Source of the DNA: Augochlora pura | Taxonomy: Eukaryota; Arthropoda; Insecta; Hymenoptera; Halictidae | NCBI RefSeq assembly: GCF_028453695.1 | Contig: NC_135779.1 | Span: 8,320,831 to 8,384,830 of the forward strand | Direction: 5' to 3' | DNA: 64,000 nucleotides | Shown here: positions 25,520 to 38,599 of the stretch, in pieces | How positions within the stretch are numbered: the first letter of the stretch is position 1 | How the letters are laid out: every line of letters begins with the position of its first letter | Translations under genes and position numbers: made by a program | Notes under the pieces: model-generated | What the model saw: the letters and a program-made list of their open reading frames with translations, nothing else | Database searches by the model: none | Told to the model about the DNA's origin: nothing

Positions 25520-26780
25520 TAACAACTCCGCGATTCGTAAAAGAGGACTCAAGTAACCTGGATGCGTGAATTACAAGTTGGACATCGAGACGTATAATTT
25601 CTTTGATTATGCAAGAAATCTATTTTTGCTATATTGTGGAAAACAATGAAATTAGTAACTTCGATGATACGTCGAGAAGAAGTACTAATCAACGCAGTTG
25701 TGAGAAAAATCGTAGTGCGAGTGGTTATCGTATAAATCTGCTGTAACGCTGTGTGATTCAATCACGTTCCCATTTGTAACAATCTAGAGCAGTTGAGGTA
25801 TACTGCGATTGTCGTTACTAGATGGATTTTTATGCAAGATAAAAGTTGCCTGAATCAGTTGTACGGGGCAAGAGTGGAATAAAGATATAGTTCTATTTTT
25901 TTTTTTAATAGCATTGATAAATTAGAAACCGTGTACCAAAATTAAAGTCTTGGAATTCTCCGCCGTTTTCGTAGATTTCTATTTCACGTAAATAAATAAA
26001 ATTCACATTATAAATAGACAGAGAGCTCCGTCGAGGTCAATATACTCAGCGAATTGATTTTATCAGACACGCATAAAGTCAATGACGAATGAACAGATTT
26101 TTGTCATTTTTAACAAGGTCTCGGTTTCGCTAATCATCGTGAATTAATTCCGACCGATTGGCGCCGTCGTGAAATGTCTATTATGACTCAATCTAAGCAT
26201 AAAGACTTCGTTATCTCCTATTAAATTGATTACTCTTCATCACGCTTTACGAGTCCACGTAGCCTGGAAAAGCATGAAATCCGCGGGTGCTATTAATAAT
26301 TCATGGATCATTAGCGGGCCGTTGGTATTCACGCGTCCATGGGATAATCGGACACGTCGGGCGGAGCGGTAATGACATTTCTGTTTCGTCTTCGTTCGAA
26401 CAAGCATCTTTAATCTCCGTAAAAATAGGAAAGCCGCGCGCTGGGATAACAGACCCCGGTGGCAAATGAGCGTCTTTCCCTCGGCACTAAGGAGACAAGT
26501 TCCAGCTCGGCACGACCAGCAATTATCTAAATTATGCTCGCATGACCGATGAAATCCGTGCTATTAAATCAATTATTCGAGAATGCAACCACGGCACGGT
26601 ACGATTTCGAGCCGAAGCCGGCGCGAAGGAAACAGCCCGGATTGGTAATCGAGGGAGCGGGGCACGCGCAACGAGGACTATAATCTGTCGGAGGCTCGTT
26701 AAAAAGTCAGCGTAACACTTGGGGAGAGGCTGTAGTGTCGTCGGGCTGCGTGCGAGCCTGAACGAGACTAAACAAAACCG
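25520..26780. other. intron segment, nothing named
   Basis: AT-rich at first, becoming GC-rich after about 26.2 kb. A possible single end of the ACTGCGGATTT element (GATGGATTTTTATGCAAGA) is at about 25821. No coding sequence is supported. Confidence 0.35.
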
Positions 26781-26805
26781 TCATCATGGATGGTCGGCGA
26801 CCAGG

Positions 26806-26841
26806 TCGTCGCCGCCGTCGTCGTCGTCGCCGTCGTCGCAA
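26806..26841 (+). repeat. GTC/GCC trinucleotide tract
   Basis: An imperfect run of CGT and CGC triplets that creates polyvaline and polyarginine reading frames in this GC-rich block. Confidence 0.6.
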
Positions 26842-26849
26842 GAGATGCT

Positions 26850-29140
26850 CTCGCGCGACAGAGGCCAGTGAAAGTCGGAGAGATGGCAAACAGCCCAACG
26901 CGTCTCGTCGCCTTAAAAAGTGAGAACATTGTTCCTGAAGGACTCGAGGACCGCCGGTGGGTGGGGATCGGCAAACGGCATGATCGCGGGTCAGCCTTGG
27001 ACGATGCTGAAACCTCGGCTCGTTTGCGGGGAACTCGTGCCGGGGTATGCTCGAATCGACTGGGTCCAGTGTGTGCTCGGGATTGCCTCGAGTTGCGAAA
27101 GCTACTCTCCCGAGAGAGCTGGACGCCTACGAATAGTTCTAATACCTTGATGACGTTCAATGAATTCAAATGTGCTGCGCCGCTGGCACGGCCGGCGAAG
27201 GAGAGGATCGCTCTCGTGTCACTGATCCCTGCGTGGCCGACTTCATTCAATCCGACATCGAGACCCGCAAAGCCTCTTCGAGTACTCCGGAACACTTTCC
27301 GAGTATTACGAAAGAAGATGGTGAGAGGATTGCTGAACGACTACTGAAGCTTCCAGAAGCTGTAGTCCGATTCGATCCGACACGAGAAGAGACTACAACG
27401 ATTCTAGATCGTTTGCACCAATGATCCAGGGAGCAATCTTATTTGTAGTCTAACAGAAGCTAAGGATTCAACGGTAAATTTGTAAATATACAGATTTAAT
27501 AGAGATTTTAAGATATATTTTAAATTCTACTTGCGTTTTGAAACAATCGATATAAATATAAATACAGTTAAATAAAAATATCATAAAGCTAATAGATTTC
27601 GTAAATTTCAAGTACGGTTATTTTTTACAAAATTGCGAGAACCTGAATGTTGTTGCAATCATATAATATTGGGCGCACCTGTCGACAAATTAAGGTGCGA
27701 GCTATTGGAAGAGAGTCCTGTACTTTTGTCGCCCGAACACCAAGTGTCCTTCTAACTGGTACGAATAAGTTCTACCGTACGTGCCTTTCCGACTAGTTTT
27801 GGGCAGGTTCCACAGTATCCAGGACAACGGGACAATAAATTTTGTCAGCCAGAACCGTTCCGAAGAGAAAAGAAAGATCGGTAAGGTCTGGAGGACAGCG
27901 AGACTGAAGTAAGATCAGCTGGTAGCCTAATAGCTTCCTCATTATCTCCGCCGCTGGAATATTATGGAGGGATTCGAAAGTCGTCTAGGAAGCCGAGGCA
28001 ACTTTGGAAGCATTAGGGGAGAAGATTGCTGGGAAACTGCTGTTAGGTTCCAGTGAAAATGAAAAGGAGGATGGACGACTCAATCGCGATACCTGTTCGA
28101 GGCATTTATCATCGCGAGTAGACGATTTCCACTCATTTAGACGAGCTGCCACGACCATTACGCGAAATAAAAACGTTCCGAATTAATAGCACGGAACGGT
28201 AACGAAATACAAATTTATTTATGCCTTCAACGATTCCAATGGATTCGTTAGGATATTTTGAAATTCTTCCATTTGGTAAAATATTTACATGTTGTCTTAT
28301 TTAGTAAAATATCTATGAATTCGTCTGCTCAGTTTTGAGTATACAAAATCCACAATGGGCAAGTCGGTATAATATAAATAATAATAGTTATAAATATTTA
28401 TGTTACTTTAAAATATTTCATTTCCTTCTCTTTACTCGCGAACTATTAAGAACTATCCAACAAGTTTCGAAACCACTGCTTACAGTACACTTAATTCCGT
28501 CTCCACTAACAGCATCCTTGTTAACCGAACTCGCAAACCGGAATAATTAGTCGTTAGTCTCGCAGTCGCCGATTCCGGTAGACGAAAGTCGCAAGCTCCG
28601 TGGCTTGTACAAGATCGAAAAGAAAATGCTTGGGGATCCTACGAGGGCCCGGGGATCAACAGGACATTTTAAGAGACGTCCGAGACGGGAAGAGGTCCTG
28701 AATGCCTCGATTGTTCGAGAGACCGAGCGATCGCTGTCTCGGTGTACCCTCGAGCTTGGCGAACACGATCGTCGATCCGGGCAGGAAGAGGAGCAAAGTC
28801 CGAGGCGTCGAGCCTCGGCTTTATCGAGATGCAGAGAGGATCTTTCCAGCTGACGTGGCTCCGTGGCCGTTGTAGTGTGACCTCCGTCGGTCTACTTTTG
28901 CGAAGGCGAGCTCTGTTACGCGCCGGGTGGGGGGTACCTACACCTTTTACCCCCTTAGCCGCGCGGTCACTGTATATGCTCTCTAAATGCTTACCTCATC
29001 CAAGGATAGTGGGAATATTAATACGCCTCTCGAGACTGTCCTTTTGCGCGCGAAAACGCGGAACGGAGCGCGCATCTCGGAGCTTAATCGCCGGATCAGA
29101 GTCACGCTAGCGCACAATGAACTGCACGCGCGCCTATTGA
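26850..29140. other. GC-rich block with unsupported open frames
   Basis: Plus-strand open frames of up to 185 codons (26790-27347) and 122 codons (28742-29110) overlap minus-strand frames of similar size. None shows a domain, a signal peptide or splice-joined neighbours. An untranslated exon or regulatory region is possible. Confidence 0.35.
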
Positions 29141-29488
29141 ACGGACCATGAATTTTATGCGTTTACGATTGAAACGAGTAGATGATGCGTGAAAAATTGG
29201 AGATAATCGTAGGAGAATAGCATTACATCGCGGAGAAATTGTTCAAGTTATTCGAGAAACGAATGATTGTCGGTGCAGTTACGATCGACGAAGATCTGAT
29301 AAAAATCTACGAGAAAATCTAACGATCGGATTTGGCACTAACAAAAATGATTTATCTATTGTTTTTTAGTCATTACTATATATTTACTTATTATTATTTA
29401 TTTACCTATATTACCTAAATTTATTCATTTAGGAATCAATTGATGGTGTGTCTAGAACAGATTTCTACAAAATATGCTTGTCAGTCAA

Positions 29489-29645
29489 TTAACCCTTTGC
29501 ACTACGATTTTGTGTTTTAGTTTCATTTCATACTCATCGTCCCTAATATCATGTAATAGTTATACTACGTTGGTTAAACTATTCACTTGTTCTAATATTA
29601 GTGAATTCGCTATACAGGTTCCACTGTGCTTCATTTAAGGGTTAA
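29489..29645. mobile_element. short TTAA-flanked element, 157 bases
   Basis: The left end TTAACCCTTTGCACTACG starts at 29489, and the right end AAGGGTTAA finishes at 29645. The left end matches that of the element at 38339-38587 (TTAACCCCTTGCACTA), so it is a diverged, shortened member of that family. Confidence 0.55.
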
Positions 29646-29649
29646 TGTA

Positions 29650-31440
29650 CCGTGCCGCTGTAGCTGATACGTTTCGCGGACGTTGACCGACTTATTGGAT
29701 AAATTCTAATTGTTACATAATGAAATCCTCGATTTTATCTAATTAGTTAACCCCGTCAGCGTAGACTAAAACGAAAGAGGATAGTGGAATAAGTAGCTGC
29801 TTTGTATACCATTTTTATAAGTTTGAGTTATATCATAACCACATAATATACTTCAATATTTGATTATCGTACAGTTAATCGCACATTGAATTACATTATT
29901 ACGATTAGTCTTAACAGAGCCAGCCGTGAATTGTATGACGAATCATATACAGATCACGATAGATCAAGGTTTTCCTATATACCACTAACAATATGACTCA
30001 TTGAATATGCCTCGCTTGGTAAAAGCGTTTCTTGTTCGCGGTTCCCAGAATTCGAATGGTTCAAAGTTCACCGTAGAACACTCACCTAAAACACCGCCTT
30101 TCGAATAGTAGGAAATTCGATTTTTACGCGGTCCTTGGACTCGCCGAGCACTTCTGCGACAATTGAAATCCCCGGTCAGCTGGGATATCGAACCGAAACT
30201 CGAGTAGGATACACTTTAACCAATTAACCGGCGGGGGTTCACGATAAGAACCCGTAACAATGCGCGGAATGACAATCTCCTGGCTTTTGCTCGTCGACGC
30301 GGCCCCGGAGGCCTGCTCGCAAGAAAGCGAAATAGTGTCATAGCACGGCAGCGTAATTAAAAATAGTCCGGATGGCTTCGTGTCCGGTCGCAATTCCCCT
30401 CGGGTGCAACAGTTTTCGCGCTAATGGGAGATACGGAAAATTAAATTTCTCTGAACGGTTAATTGGCCAATTCGAAGCCGACGATAATTCATCTTTTCGG
30501 ACGTCGGGCCGGTAATTCTGGTAAAAATTTCCAAGCCGTAAAACCCTGGTTTCCTTTCCCCGGTGTTCGAGCATTAGAGAAAGCGCAGTCGCAAAGTTTC
30601 TTGCTCTGGGAAATCGCGAACGACATTTAAATAAATTGTGGCTTTTACGAGCTCGTGATAGAAATTGATGATCACTCGGACTCTACGCGTTTATGGGAAA
30701 AAATGAGTCGTCGTAGTTGAAGAATTTAAGAATACTGTTCTATTATTTCGAAGTATTAAATTTATTAACCTGTAAACTATGCTTTTACAAGCATAACGGG
30801 TCCGTAAAATACGGGGCAATAAAAACAGCTGTAGGATCTAAGCGTATCGTTATACTATTTTCTTTATACTATACTGCCTTCCAAATCTAAAAGATTTCAT
30901 AATTTTAAATTATTCGTATAATTAAAATACAACACATTTAATCAGATTAAAATCGAAAAGACAAGTTGCGCGACATCGGTTGCTTTCTAACTTTATTCCA
31001 GTAATGTTAGAAAAATGTAACAGACGACTGTGGTCGAAATTAATTTTCGAATCTGTCAAGGTGTTAACAGTGAGACGAATCCAGTCTCACGCGACTTCTG
31101 TTCATTGCAATCTAGGTACAACTTTTATTTTCCACGAAGACGCGCGCCGTCCACTAATAATTTCCGTGCCACCGGCGATCGAATCGGGACGGTGCGATTA
31201 AAAAGATCCGCAGTCTTAATGACTGCAGCTGCGAAAGAAATTGCAAAGCTAGGGACATCGGAGCTGGTGCTAGCTAATATTGTCCTAACTTCGCGGAATT
31301 TTAATGGACGTCAGTCTGCCAGCCAACAATCCCATGGCAAAGATAGAACACGGACACCGACGCCAGAAACTTTGAACAGTGATAACACGCCGGAAAAGAA
31401 AGGAGGTGAAAGCATCGTCCTAGTCCTTCGAGGGAGAGAC
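29650..31440. other. intron segment with one element end
   Basis: ACTCTACGCGTTTATGGGAA at about 30679 matches a left end of the ACTGCGGATTT element, with family-like internal sequence behind it up to about 30770. Otherwise nothing can be named. Confidence 0.35.
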
Positions 31441-31445
31441 GATAG

Positions 31446-31450
31446 GAGAA

Positions 31451-31480
<30 letters not shown>
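31446..31480 (+). repeat. GA microsatellite
   Basis: AGAGAGAGAGAGAGAG followed by GGAGGGAG. Located in the giant intron. Confidence 0.7.
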
Positions 31481-31481
<1 letters not shown>

Positions 31482-31499
31482 TTAATAAGGGGAGAGAGG

Positions 31500-34400
31500 C
31501 GGACGACGATGTGAACCAGATTATGAAAATCAGAGCGAGCCACGTAGGTTAAAAGCTCGTTGCGGCGAGCGATAATGATGTCACTTTTATTAGCCTCATC
31601 AGGGTCGAAGCATCCTCGACAGGGGATCCACTATTACCTAATAACCGACACGATCATGCCGTGTATCCAGTTAGCCGGGGACATTTGCATCCATCGACAG
31701 GTCATCTGCGTGCTAGCTGCGCCACGGTTCGCGTGATCGGTTCGAAAGGTCTCCCCCTTCGAGCCCCCCCCCCTCCCCTCTCGCTCTGCCAATTTATTAA
31801 TAAATTCCTGCGACGTCGCACTTTCCCGAGATTAATAATTCGCCGAATCGCTCACGGATCGTTAGCACGCTGCCACTGCGACGATCTTTTCACCGGAAAA
31901 TTAAAAACGTGAAAACACCGGGAACAATCATTCTTCTGCAATTAATTTTTCATTTTCTGCGCAACGAAACTAGTCTATTTTAAACTGTGTTCTTTCGGCT
32001 TTAATTCGACCCCCTAGGAAAGTAAAAAGCACCCATGGGAACATACTCTAAAATTCGTTCGAAGTAACCCGAAATTTTCTTGAAATTTCGCGACCTGGAA
32101 ATCACATGCACAGTTTGTGTTCCATTTGTTCATACATTCTTTTTCCGGATTGTTTAGTGGAGCTCATGCTACATATAATAAACTGATGCAGTAACTGCAT
32201 TGTCCAGTAGAGTAACATACCTAAATATTTATAAGTATATCAATGATAACAAACTTGTCACATTTTTCGACAAATTCCAATTGCATTAATATTATTTATA
32301 TTGTTTCAATTCATATATGCCATGTTTTCATACGTATATAGTTATATTTATATAATTTTATTACACGGTCCTATCTCTCTAAAAGCTGTGCTTCGAGGTC
32401 TAAAATAATAATTCAGAGTGTGAATCCATCCGGAATGTGTTTTTAATTGGCACCGCGATATTTCAGTGTGGGATCGTCAACTGGAGTCGCGGCAAAATAA
32501 TTTGGTCAGCAATTAACACACAGTCTGACTGAAATAACTCGTGACTACTGTCGTGGCGTTGGCTGCGAATTGAAGACACCCATTACCGGCGTGTGTAAAC
32601 ACTTTTTTCCTATCTCCGGACAATGGCAGTGTACAGAGCAATTTAGGAAACCGTGTTCTGGATGTCGCGATTTACGCGGGCAACAGTGACGGATTGGAAC
32701 AGCTCGTGTTTCGAGGAATTCCCTAGGTTATAACTGGAAATCGAAAACAGGCGTCTCGTTGTTTGCAAACAAGCGTGCACAACAGTGAGATGGAAACATT
32801 TGTTGATCTCATACTACACGCAAAAACGGCGCCGCGAATTGCAAGAGTTAACGAGCTACTCGGTCTGCAAAACATATTCCTTTACGGAATGTTTGCTGAT
32901 CTTACGCTTTGATCTCGCCGAATATTCGTAGAACGTTCTAGCCAACATCTTAATTGAACTCTCCTAATTGCGTTATGACGGTCGGGGATGACACCAACAT
33001 TGTATTACAGTATGACTTTGAAGTCAATGTTGAATTTTCCATGACTTCACTATTATACACACTAGTTGAGAATAAATTATCACGTATATGTTTGTTTATA
33101 ATTGACACATTCTTTGGTAATTTTTATTTACGTTCAATTATAATTACGGTATACCGGTAGTTTAAAAGTGTGAAAAAGTTAACAGTTAAAAGTGATCCAG
33201 TTTGAACGGGTAGTTTTTAAAAAAAAGCTACAATTTACAGTTAAAGCTCTCTCGATAAATATTTTAATAGCAGTAGGAACTCCAATCGTAATACACCCGA
33301 TAAAATGCAAAAGATTGATAACCTCTTTTTTTCATACAACAGAATCATCGAGAACTCAATCGGCTGGCTTCCGGTAGCTAAAGTGTTAATATGCTTGTAT
33401 CAAATAGTAATGATAGTGTCTTATCACGCGTAGTTGACTCAATTTCCTTTTTAAACCATCGCGTGTAATTAAACCGACAAATGAGCGTCCAGTAAACATA
33501 ACGCCCGGCAGGTCGATTTGTTATGAAAACGAGAACAGGTCGCAATCCTGTTAATTAGAATATTATTCGATAGGTGCGCCAAGCACGGTCACAATTATCT
33601 TTCCTTCGCGCTGGATGCCTGTGCATCTTCATTAACTTAATCGAACCTGAGTACTGTTCAATTATGAGCGTCACCGCCCCTATTCACGAGGTCGATTATC
33701 ATCTATTTTTAACCGATGAAACTTTCGCGAACGCTGGCGGTAATTTAAATTAAAATATGCACCGTAGGAGCGTGTTATCTAAACGTTCGATCAATTTCAT
33801 TAAATTCTCGTGAAAATTGTAATCGTAGATATTAATCTCGAAACAATTATCGCAAAGTCATCATAGATTAATTTCAATTGCAAATTCGTCAACGTTGGAA
33901 ACGGTATTAATTAAGCACAGAAAGCATGTATAAATTCGTAAAGAACATCGCAGGATTGGCGAAATAATGTTGCCTGCTTTTATCGTTTCAATCACGAAAA
34001 AAGAAGAGACTCCTTTCTCGTTTTTTTTTCTACCTCCAGTATTCTCCATTTGATTATGCCCGTCACGAACTTGTCCTCCCCGGTACGCATAAAAAGAAAA
34101 CATTGTCACGCTCCCGAAAGTTTAGGGTTCGTCGGGAGCATCTGTTTAGGGCATCGTATGGCAAATACGCAAATATCACGGTTGCAGGAAGTGCGCGTGT
34201 GCTAGGGAAATTTCCAAGTTCACCAGCGCACCAGGCACCTCCATCGATCTGCCGGTGTGCGGTGCTATTGCTACATTTACGGCATTCACTTTTATTCGAG
34301 ATTCAACGGGTGCCGAGCTATTGACCCCTGAACTTGACCTATACGGAAGCGTATCTGTATCTCGAATGGCGGACCAGGAAATCCTTTCGAAAAGAACCCG

Positions 34401-34730
34401 GTGAATCATGCTGCGTGTCCTCGTCGTATACCAACGAATTACGCAATATTTTGGAATCTAACACGGTTTCCCCCTCTACCGTCCGAATCGGTCGATTGAC
34501 CAACCGTGTGTCAAGACTTTTCATCCCTCGACACTCCTTCAGTCAAAAAACCGCGGATAATTCGTTTCATCGCAAACGTACCCGGAATCTAGATCAGCTG
34601 TAGTCATTCGATAACGAGTACCAAGATCATTAACAGGCTCGATTATCAAAATAGTCATATCACAGGGCGAATCGATTCTACGAGTAAGAATAAGACGAAA
34701 ATCACCGAACTCTCGCGGAACTCTGACGTT
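31500..34730. other. intron segment, nothing coding seen
   Basis: Mostly AT-rich with a C-run near 31764-31780. Open frames are short, and no repeat with both ends was recognised. Confidence 0.35.
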
Positions 34731-34929
34731 TCGATATTTAACCCTTTTTGCGAGCACGTCACTGTCTCTCCGCGCCACAATCGCAAAGGCATCGAAGTAA
34801 TTGCGGCACTCTCGTCCAATTTCTACTCGCGGAATCTCACCCCGTCTGACAAACCACCCTGTGTGCACTTGAAGAAACCGTGCGGCATCGCGTGTCCGAC
34901 ACGCTCAATACCAAACCATAGAGTAGGAA

Positions 34930-35520
34930 ACAGTCGTACTTACTATTGCATTATCTTAATCCAACTAATGTCCGAATACTGGCGTCTAGAGGTAGGGTAT
35001 ACGTGGCACTAGGTGTCCTGTCTTTTATTCTGTGAACGGAACCGAGGTAGCAGTAGTCGGTCAGCTCGTTAGTAAATCCGCGTGTCAACGGCCCGTGTTC
35101 CTCAGGAGCGAACGCACACTACACCTGGCCAGCTAGCGGCGAGCCGAGTAACTGACGGCAGCGCGAGGACTCGGTGCGTGTCCCACCCCTTCCCTCCTCT
35201 GGACGCACTCTTCGGCTCCGTTGGTTGGTCCTCGTCCCTCGCCCAAGGGCCGTGTACAGTCTCTTCTCTTTCTATCGCTGGCTTTTCTTTCTTTTTCTTT
35301 CTCTCTCACTCTCTCCCTCTATATATATCTCTCTCTTTCTGATCGCCGCTGGTTTTAGGTTCCTGTCTCTGAGATCTGGCTAGTCGGGGCTCCAGCGGTG
35401 CACTAGCGGCGGCGACGAACCGCGCGATGCCGCAACGCGTGCCTGTAGCACACTTTGAGACCGCGCGCGCCTCCCAGCTGCCGTATCGACCCCTCCCTAT
35501 TGGATGACACATCCTCCAAT
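34930..35520. promoter_or_regulatory. promoter-like GC-rich segment in the giant intron
   Basis: A GC-rich stretch with arthropod initiator-like TCAGTT on the minus strand (about 35143-35148) and TCAGCTCG on the plus strand (about 35061), followed by a long pyrimidine tract. It is a candidate start site for the untranslated first exon of the Unzipped-like gene, for an alternative mitoguardin transcript or for a non-coding RNA. This is inference from composition and short motifs only. Confidence 0.25.
35281..35341 (+). repeat. CT-rich microsatellite
   Basis: CTTTCTTTTTCTTT, then CTCTCTCACTCTCTCC, a TATATATA insert and CTCTCTCTTTCT. Located at the edge of a GC-rich, promoter-like segment. Confidence 0.7.
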
Positions 35521-35559
35521 AACGAACCTCGGAAAGGATTACGTCACTTCAGTATTATT

Positions 35560-38330
35560 GACGCCAGCCATCCGCAGAGCTGGCGAAAATTTCGAGAAAA
35601 AAAAATATTTCGATTTCGAGCTGCGCGCATGGAAAATAACGCAGCGCGTGTTTGGGCCCAGCGAGTCGCGAAAATCAGAATGCTCGGCGATTAAACAGGC
35701 GCCTCGCCGACTCGCGCCCTTTGTCTCGCACACCCCTGGCTAACGATACCCGATCCTACTTTAGTTGCACGGCGATTAGAAGGAATTGCAAGTGAAGATC
35801 TTTTGAAAATCAAGGAGACATATAGTTATACTGCAGTTTTAAAGCCGAACGACTGTTTGAAATTTCGCGATATCGATACTTTGGGCGGTTAATCGATATG
35901 CCGGGAAATTTCGCAGCGCGAGAAACAAGTATCGTGCGCAGCAAATGCTGAACGGTTCCATATGTTTCCTTCAGCGTTCATTTATTTCGTTATTGCGTAC
36001 CGTTCAGGCTTCTGACAGAATACGTTACAGTGAAGCTTTTATTTAAAAAAATAGTTTCAGTAAACGTTTACTATTGCCTCTAATAATGTGCTCCTCTACT
36101 GTATAATCAAAAGCGTAACTCGATCATCTTGCTCGGACAATATTCGTTGCAGTGTGCACATTGCGCAGAAAGTATTTTCTGTATCATTGCAACCGAGTGA
36201 GGTATTTCGCTTATTTGGGTTAAGATATATTTAGGTTTGGATATTTCTATGTCGGACGTGTAATATGTCGTCGACAACGGAAAGGGCAATTGTAATAATA
36301 AAACTCGTTCCATCGTAACCAAAACGAACGCGTTTCTTTGCTGTTCAGTATTCGAAATATTCTTTCAGCCGGCACTGGCCATCGGTGCTCGGCAGCATCT
36401 CAGTGCTGGACTCTTTTGGGTGTCGTTCGCTGTTCTAACGGGGGATGCAAGCTAATTCTCGAGGGTTGGTTCGCCGAGAAAGCACTTCTTCCTGAGATCC
36501 CGGTGTCGCTTCGTTAAATAAAGGACACTTGCCAGCTGCGAGCACACGGCCCGTGCCACCTTTTACGTTCTACGACCGGGATTCTAATTTGTATCGAACA
36601 CTCCGATGCACCGGTTGCAGGCGTAGACGGGCGGGGCGCGGATTCTGGGCGACGACTGACAGTCTCGAAGATGTTGTTTTTCTTTGTATAGGAAACGTTC
36701 TCTGTTGAATATACAAATGAAACGTGGCTTTCATACGGAGACACGAGTCCTCCAGGCCACTGATCGTTATGGAAAGAATAATGAGTATCGGCGTCGTCCA
36801 GCAGGAGATAAAAGACCAAACCGGTTTCTTTTGATGCTTAAATGAATTATGTTTGTTGTCGCCGTATAATCTCGCGTTTTTGCATTACTTGTCATTCAAG
36901 TTGTTGTTCGGCTGAGTGTAGTTTTATCGATTACTAGTATGAAACAGCAAATTACCGGGTGGCCAATAAATACGGTTCAAAGAAGTCTTCGGATTCGGAC
37001 TTCCGTTCGCGGAATTCCAGAAAATCGTGATACTTTTTCTGTTTCAGCCAATATCATTCGATTCCGGGTCGAATAGGTACGTCACTGGGAAACACCCCAA
37101 CTTTGCCCCTTCTGTTGCGCATATTTTTCTTCCTCCCCTTGCAATCCCCCCCACTCCAGCCACCGTGGCAGTTAAGACACCCTTAAATCAAAATCAAAAT
37201 TCCGATCGAAGAGGAACGGGTCCATTCAACCCTCACCCTTCCTATACCCTACATTGTCCGTACCTGTATGCACTCGTCCCGGTCGCATCTTCCGAGAGAA
37301 CTACGCGCGTATCGATAATGACCACTACTATGCGCTTTAGCTCGCTCATGCGAATCTCTTATTTTCTACACAGTCCACTGCTTGATAATTCGATGTAATT
37401 AACAGCCGTGCAAGATTCTGCAAAAAATTTATTAAACATAACTTTTTCGAAATCCTGTTCAACGAACTTTACGGTATGCTCAATTAATTGCACTTTTAAT
37501 AAGTGCGATAAATTTACCGTACGTTAGTTAAACTATTAATAGCGTGTACAAGGGCTAACGACATCCCACAGTTATTGTAAATAAACCGTGGACCTTCATG
37601 CAAAATAAATATTGTTTAAATCAATTGTGAGAAACGTAAGTAGCATGGAAATGCTAAAATTCTTGAATCACTGCAGCAAGTTGAAAATACTGTAAGAATA
37701 TAATTATAAATAATTATTACAAGCCAGTGAACCACACTTATGGTAAAACTACGAGGCGAAGAAAAATTCTTGTTAACTAACTTTTTTTTTCTGCTTTTTT
37801 GCAATGAGAGTTGGTGCACCATGAGGCGCAGACAAAGGCCAAGGTACGACGTTAATTCCGGTCGGAGATTGAAAATAATGGGCACACCTTTCGGACGATA
37901 TCCTTGGAGTAATTGACGGTGGCCCGGTTGATTTCCGTTCTGACGGTTTCATCTGCGTGGGCCAACGAGAGTGACGAAACGTAGAATACGGCGAATGTCG
38001 TCACCGACTCGGAATTTAAATCCTGCGACAGTGACAACGTTAAGTAGGTGCTCTCAACCCCTTACACTCCGCTGACTGGCCGACACGCCAGCCAACAGGG
38101 TCTCTCATTTGTAAATCTTCTGCCGTTGCAAAATCAGTCGTTGAACTTACCTTTGCCACTTGTCCGAGTGCCAAGTACCGAGTCGCGACGTTGCTTCCTC
38201 TTCCCGTCTGGGCTAGAGCCGTCGGAAAACCCAGCCGAGACGTTTATTCGAACGCTCCACGGCTTCCGAATTATTGTTTCGACGAACCGACCGATCATTC
38301 GACCTTAGTAAACTGCCAAAAGTGTGTCAG
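35560..38330. other. intron segment, no supported gene
   Basis: It contains a GC-richer block at 36.36-36.66 kb with an initiator-like TCAGTGC. One end of the ACTGCGGATTT family in reverse (CCTTCATGCAAAATAAATA) is at about 37594. No coding sequence is supported. Confidence 0.35.
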
Positions 38331-38338
38331 AGGCCCGT

Positions 38339-38587
38339 TAACCCCTTGCACTATTGCTCCTTTCATGCTCTGACGACTAGCAATTATTCGTATGTAATCG
38401 TTTTCCTAATAGCATCAGACAATTTTTTTTCCTATATTGTCTTTATTTACCTTCGTTTCTATACTTTGACAAGCGAAGAATTTATTTTTACTTCGACGTA
38501 AAAGAAATTAATAATATTCATATTTAGTGAAGCTTGCATAAAATCTTCACCACGAGTCTGACTCGTTATTATAGTGCAAGGGGTTAA
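38339..38587. mobile_element. intact TTAA-flanked MITE, 249 bases
   Basis: TTAACCCCTTGCACTAT starts at 38339 and its exact inverse, ATAGTGCAAGGGGTTAA, ends at 38587: a 17-base perfect inverted repeat including the TTAA sites. The interior is AT-rich and has no transposase. It is distinct in sequence from the CACTAAACGTACC family at 14347 but has the same architecture. Confidence 0.75.
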
Positions 38588-38599
38588 TAGCCGTCAACT

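Noticed and set aside
26768..27424. Open frames of 185 codons (plus) and 175 codons (minus) over the same GC-rich block
   Set aside because: They overlap each other in opposite strands, begin in a trinucleotide repeat, and show no domain, signal peptide or splice-joined partner.
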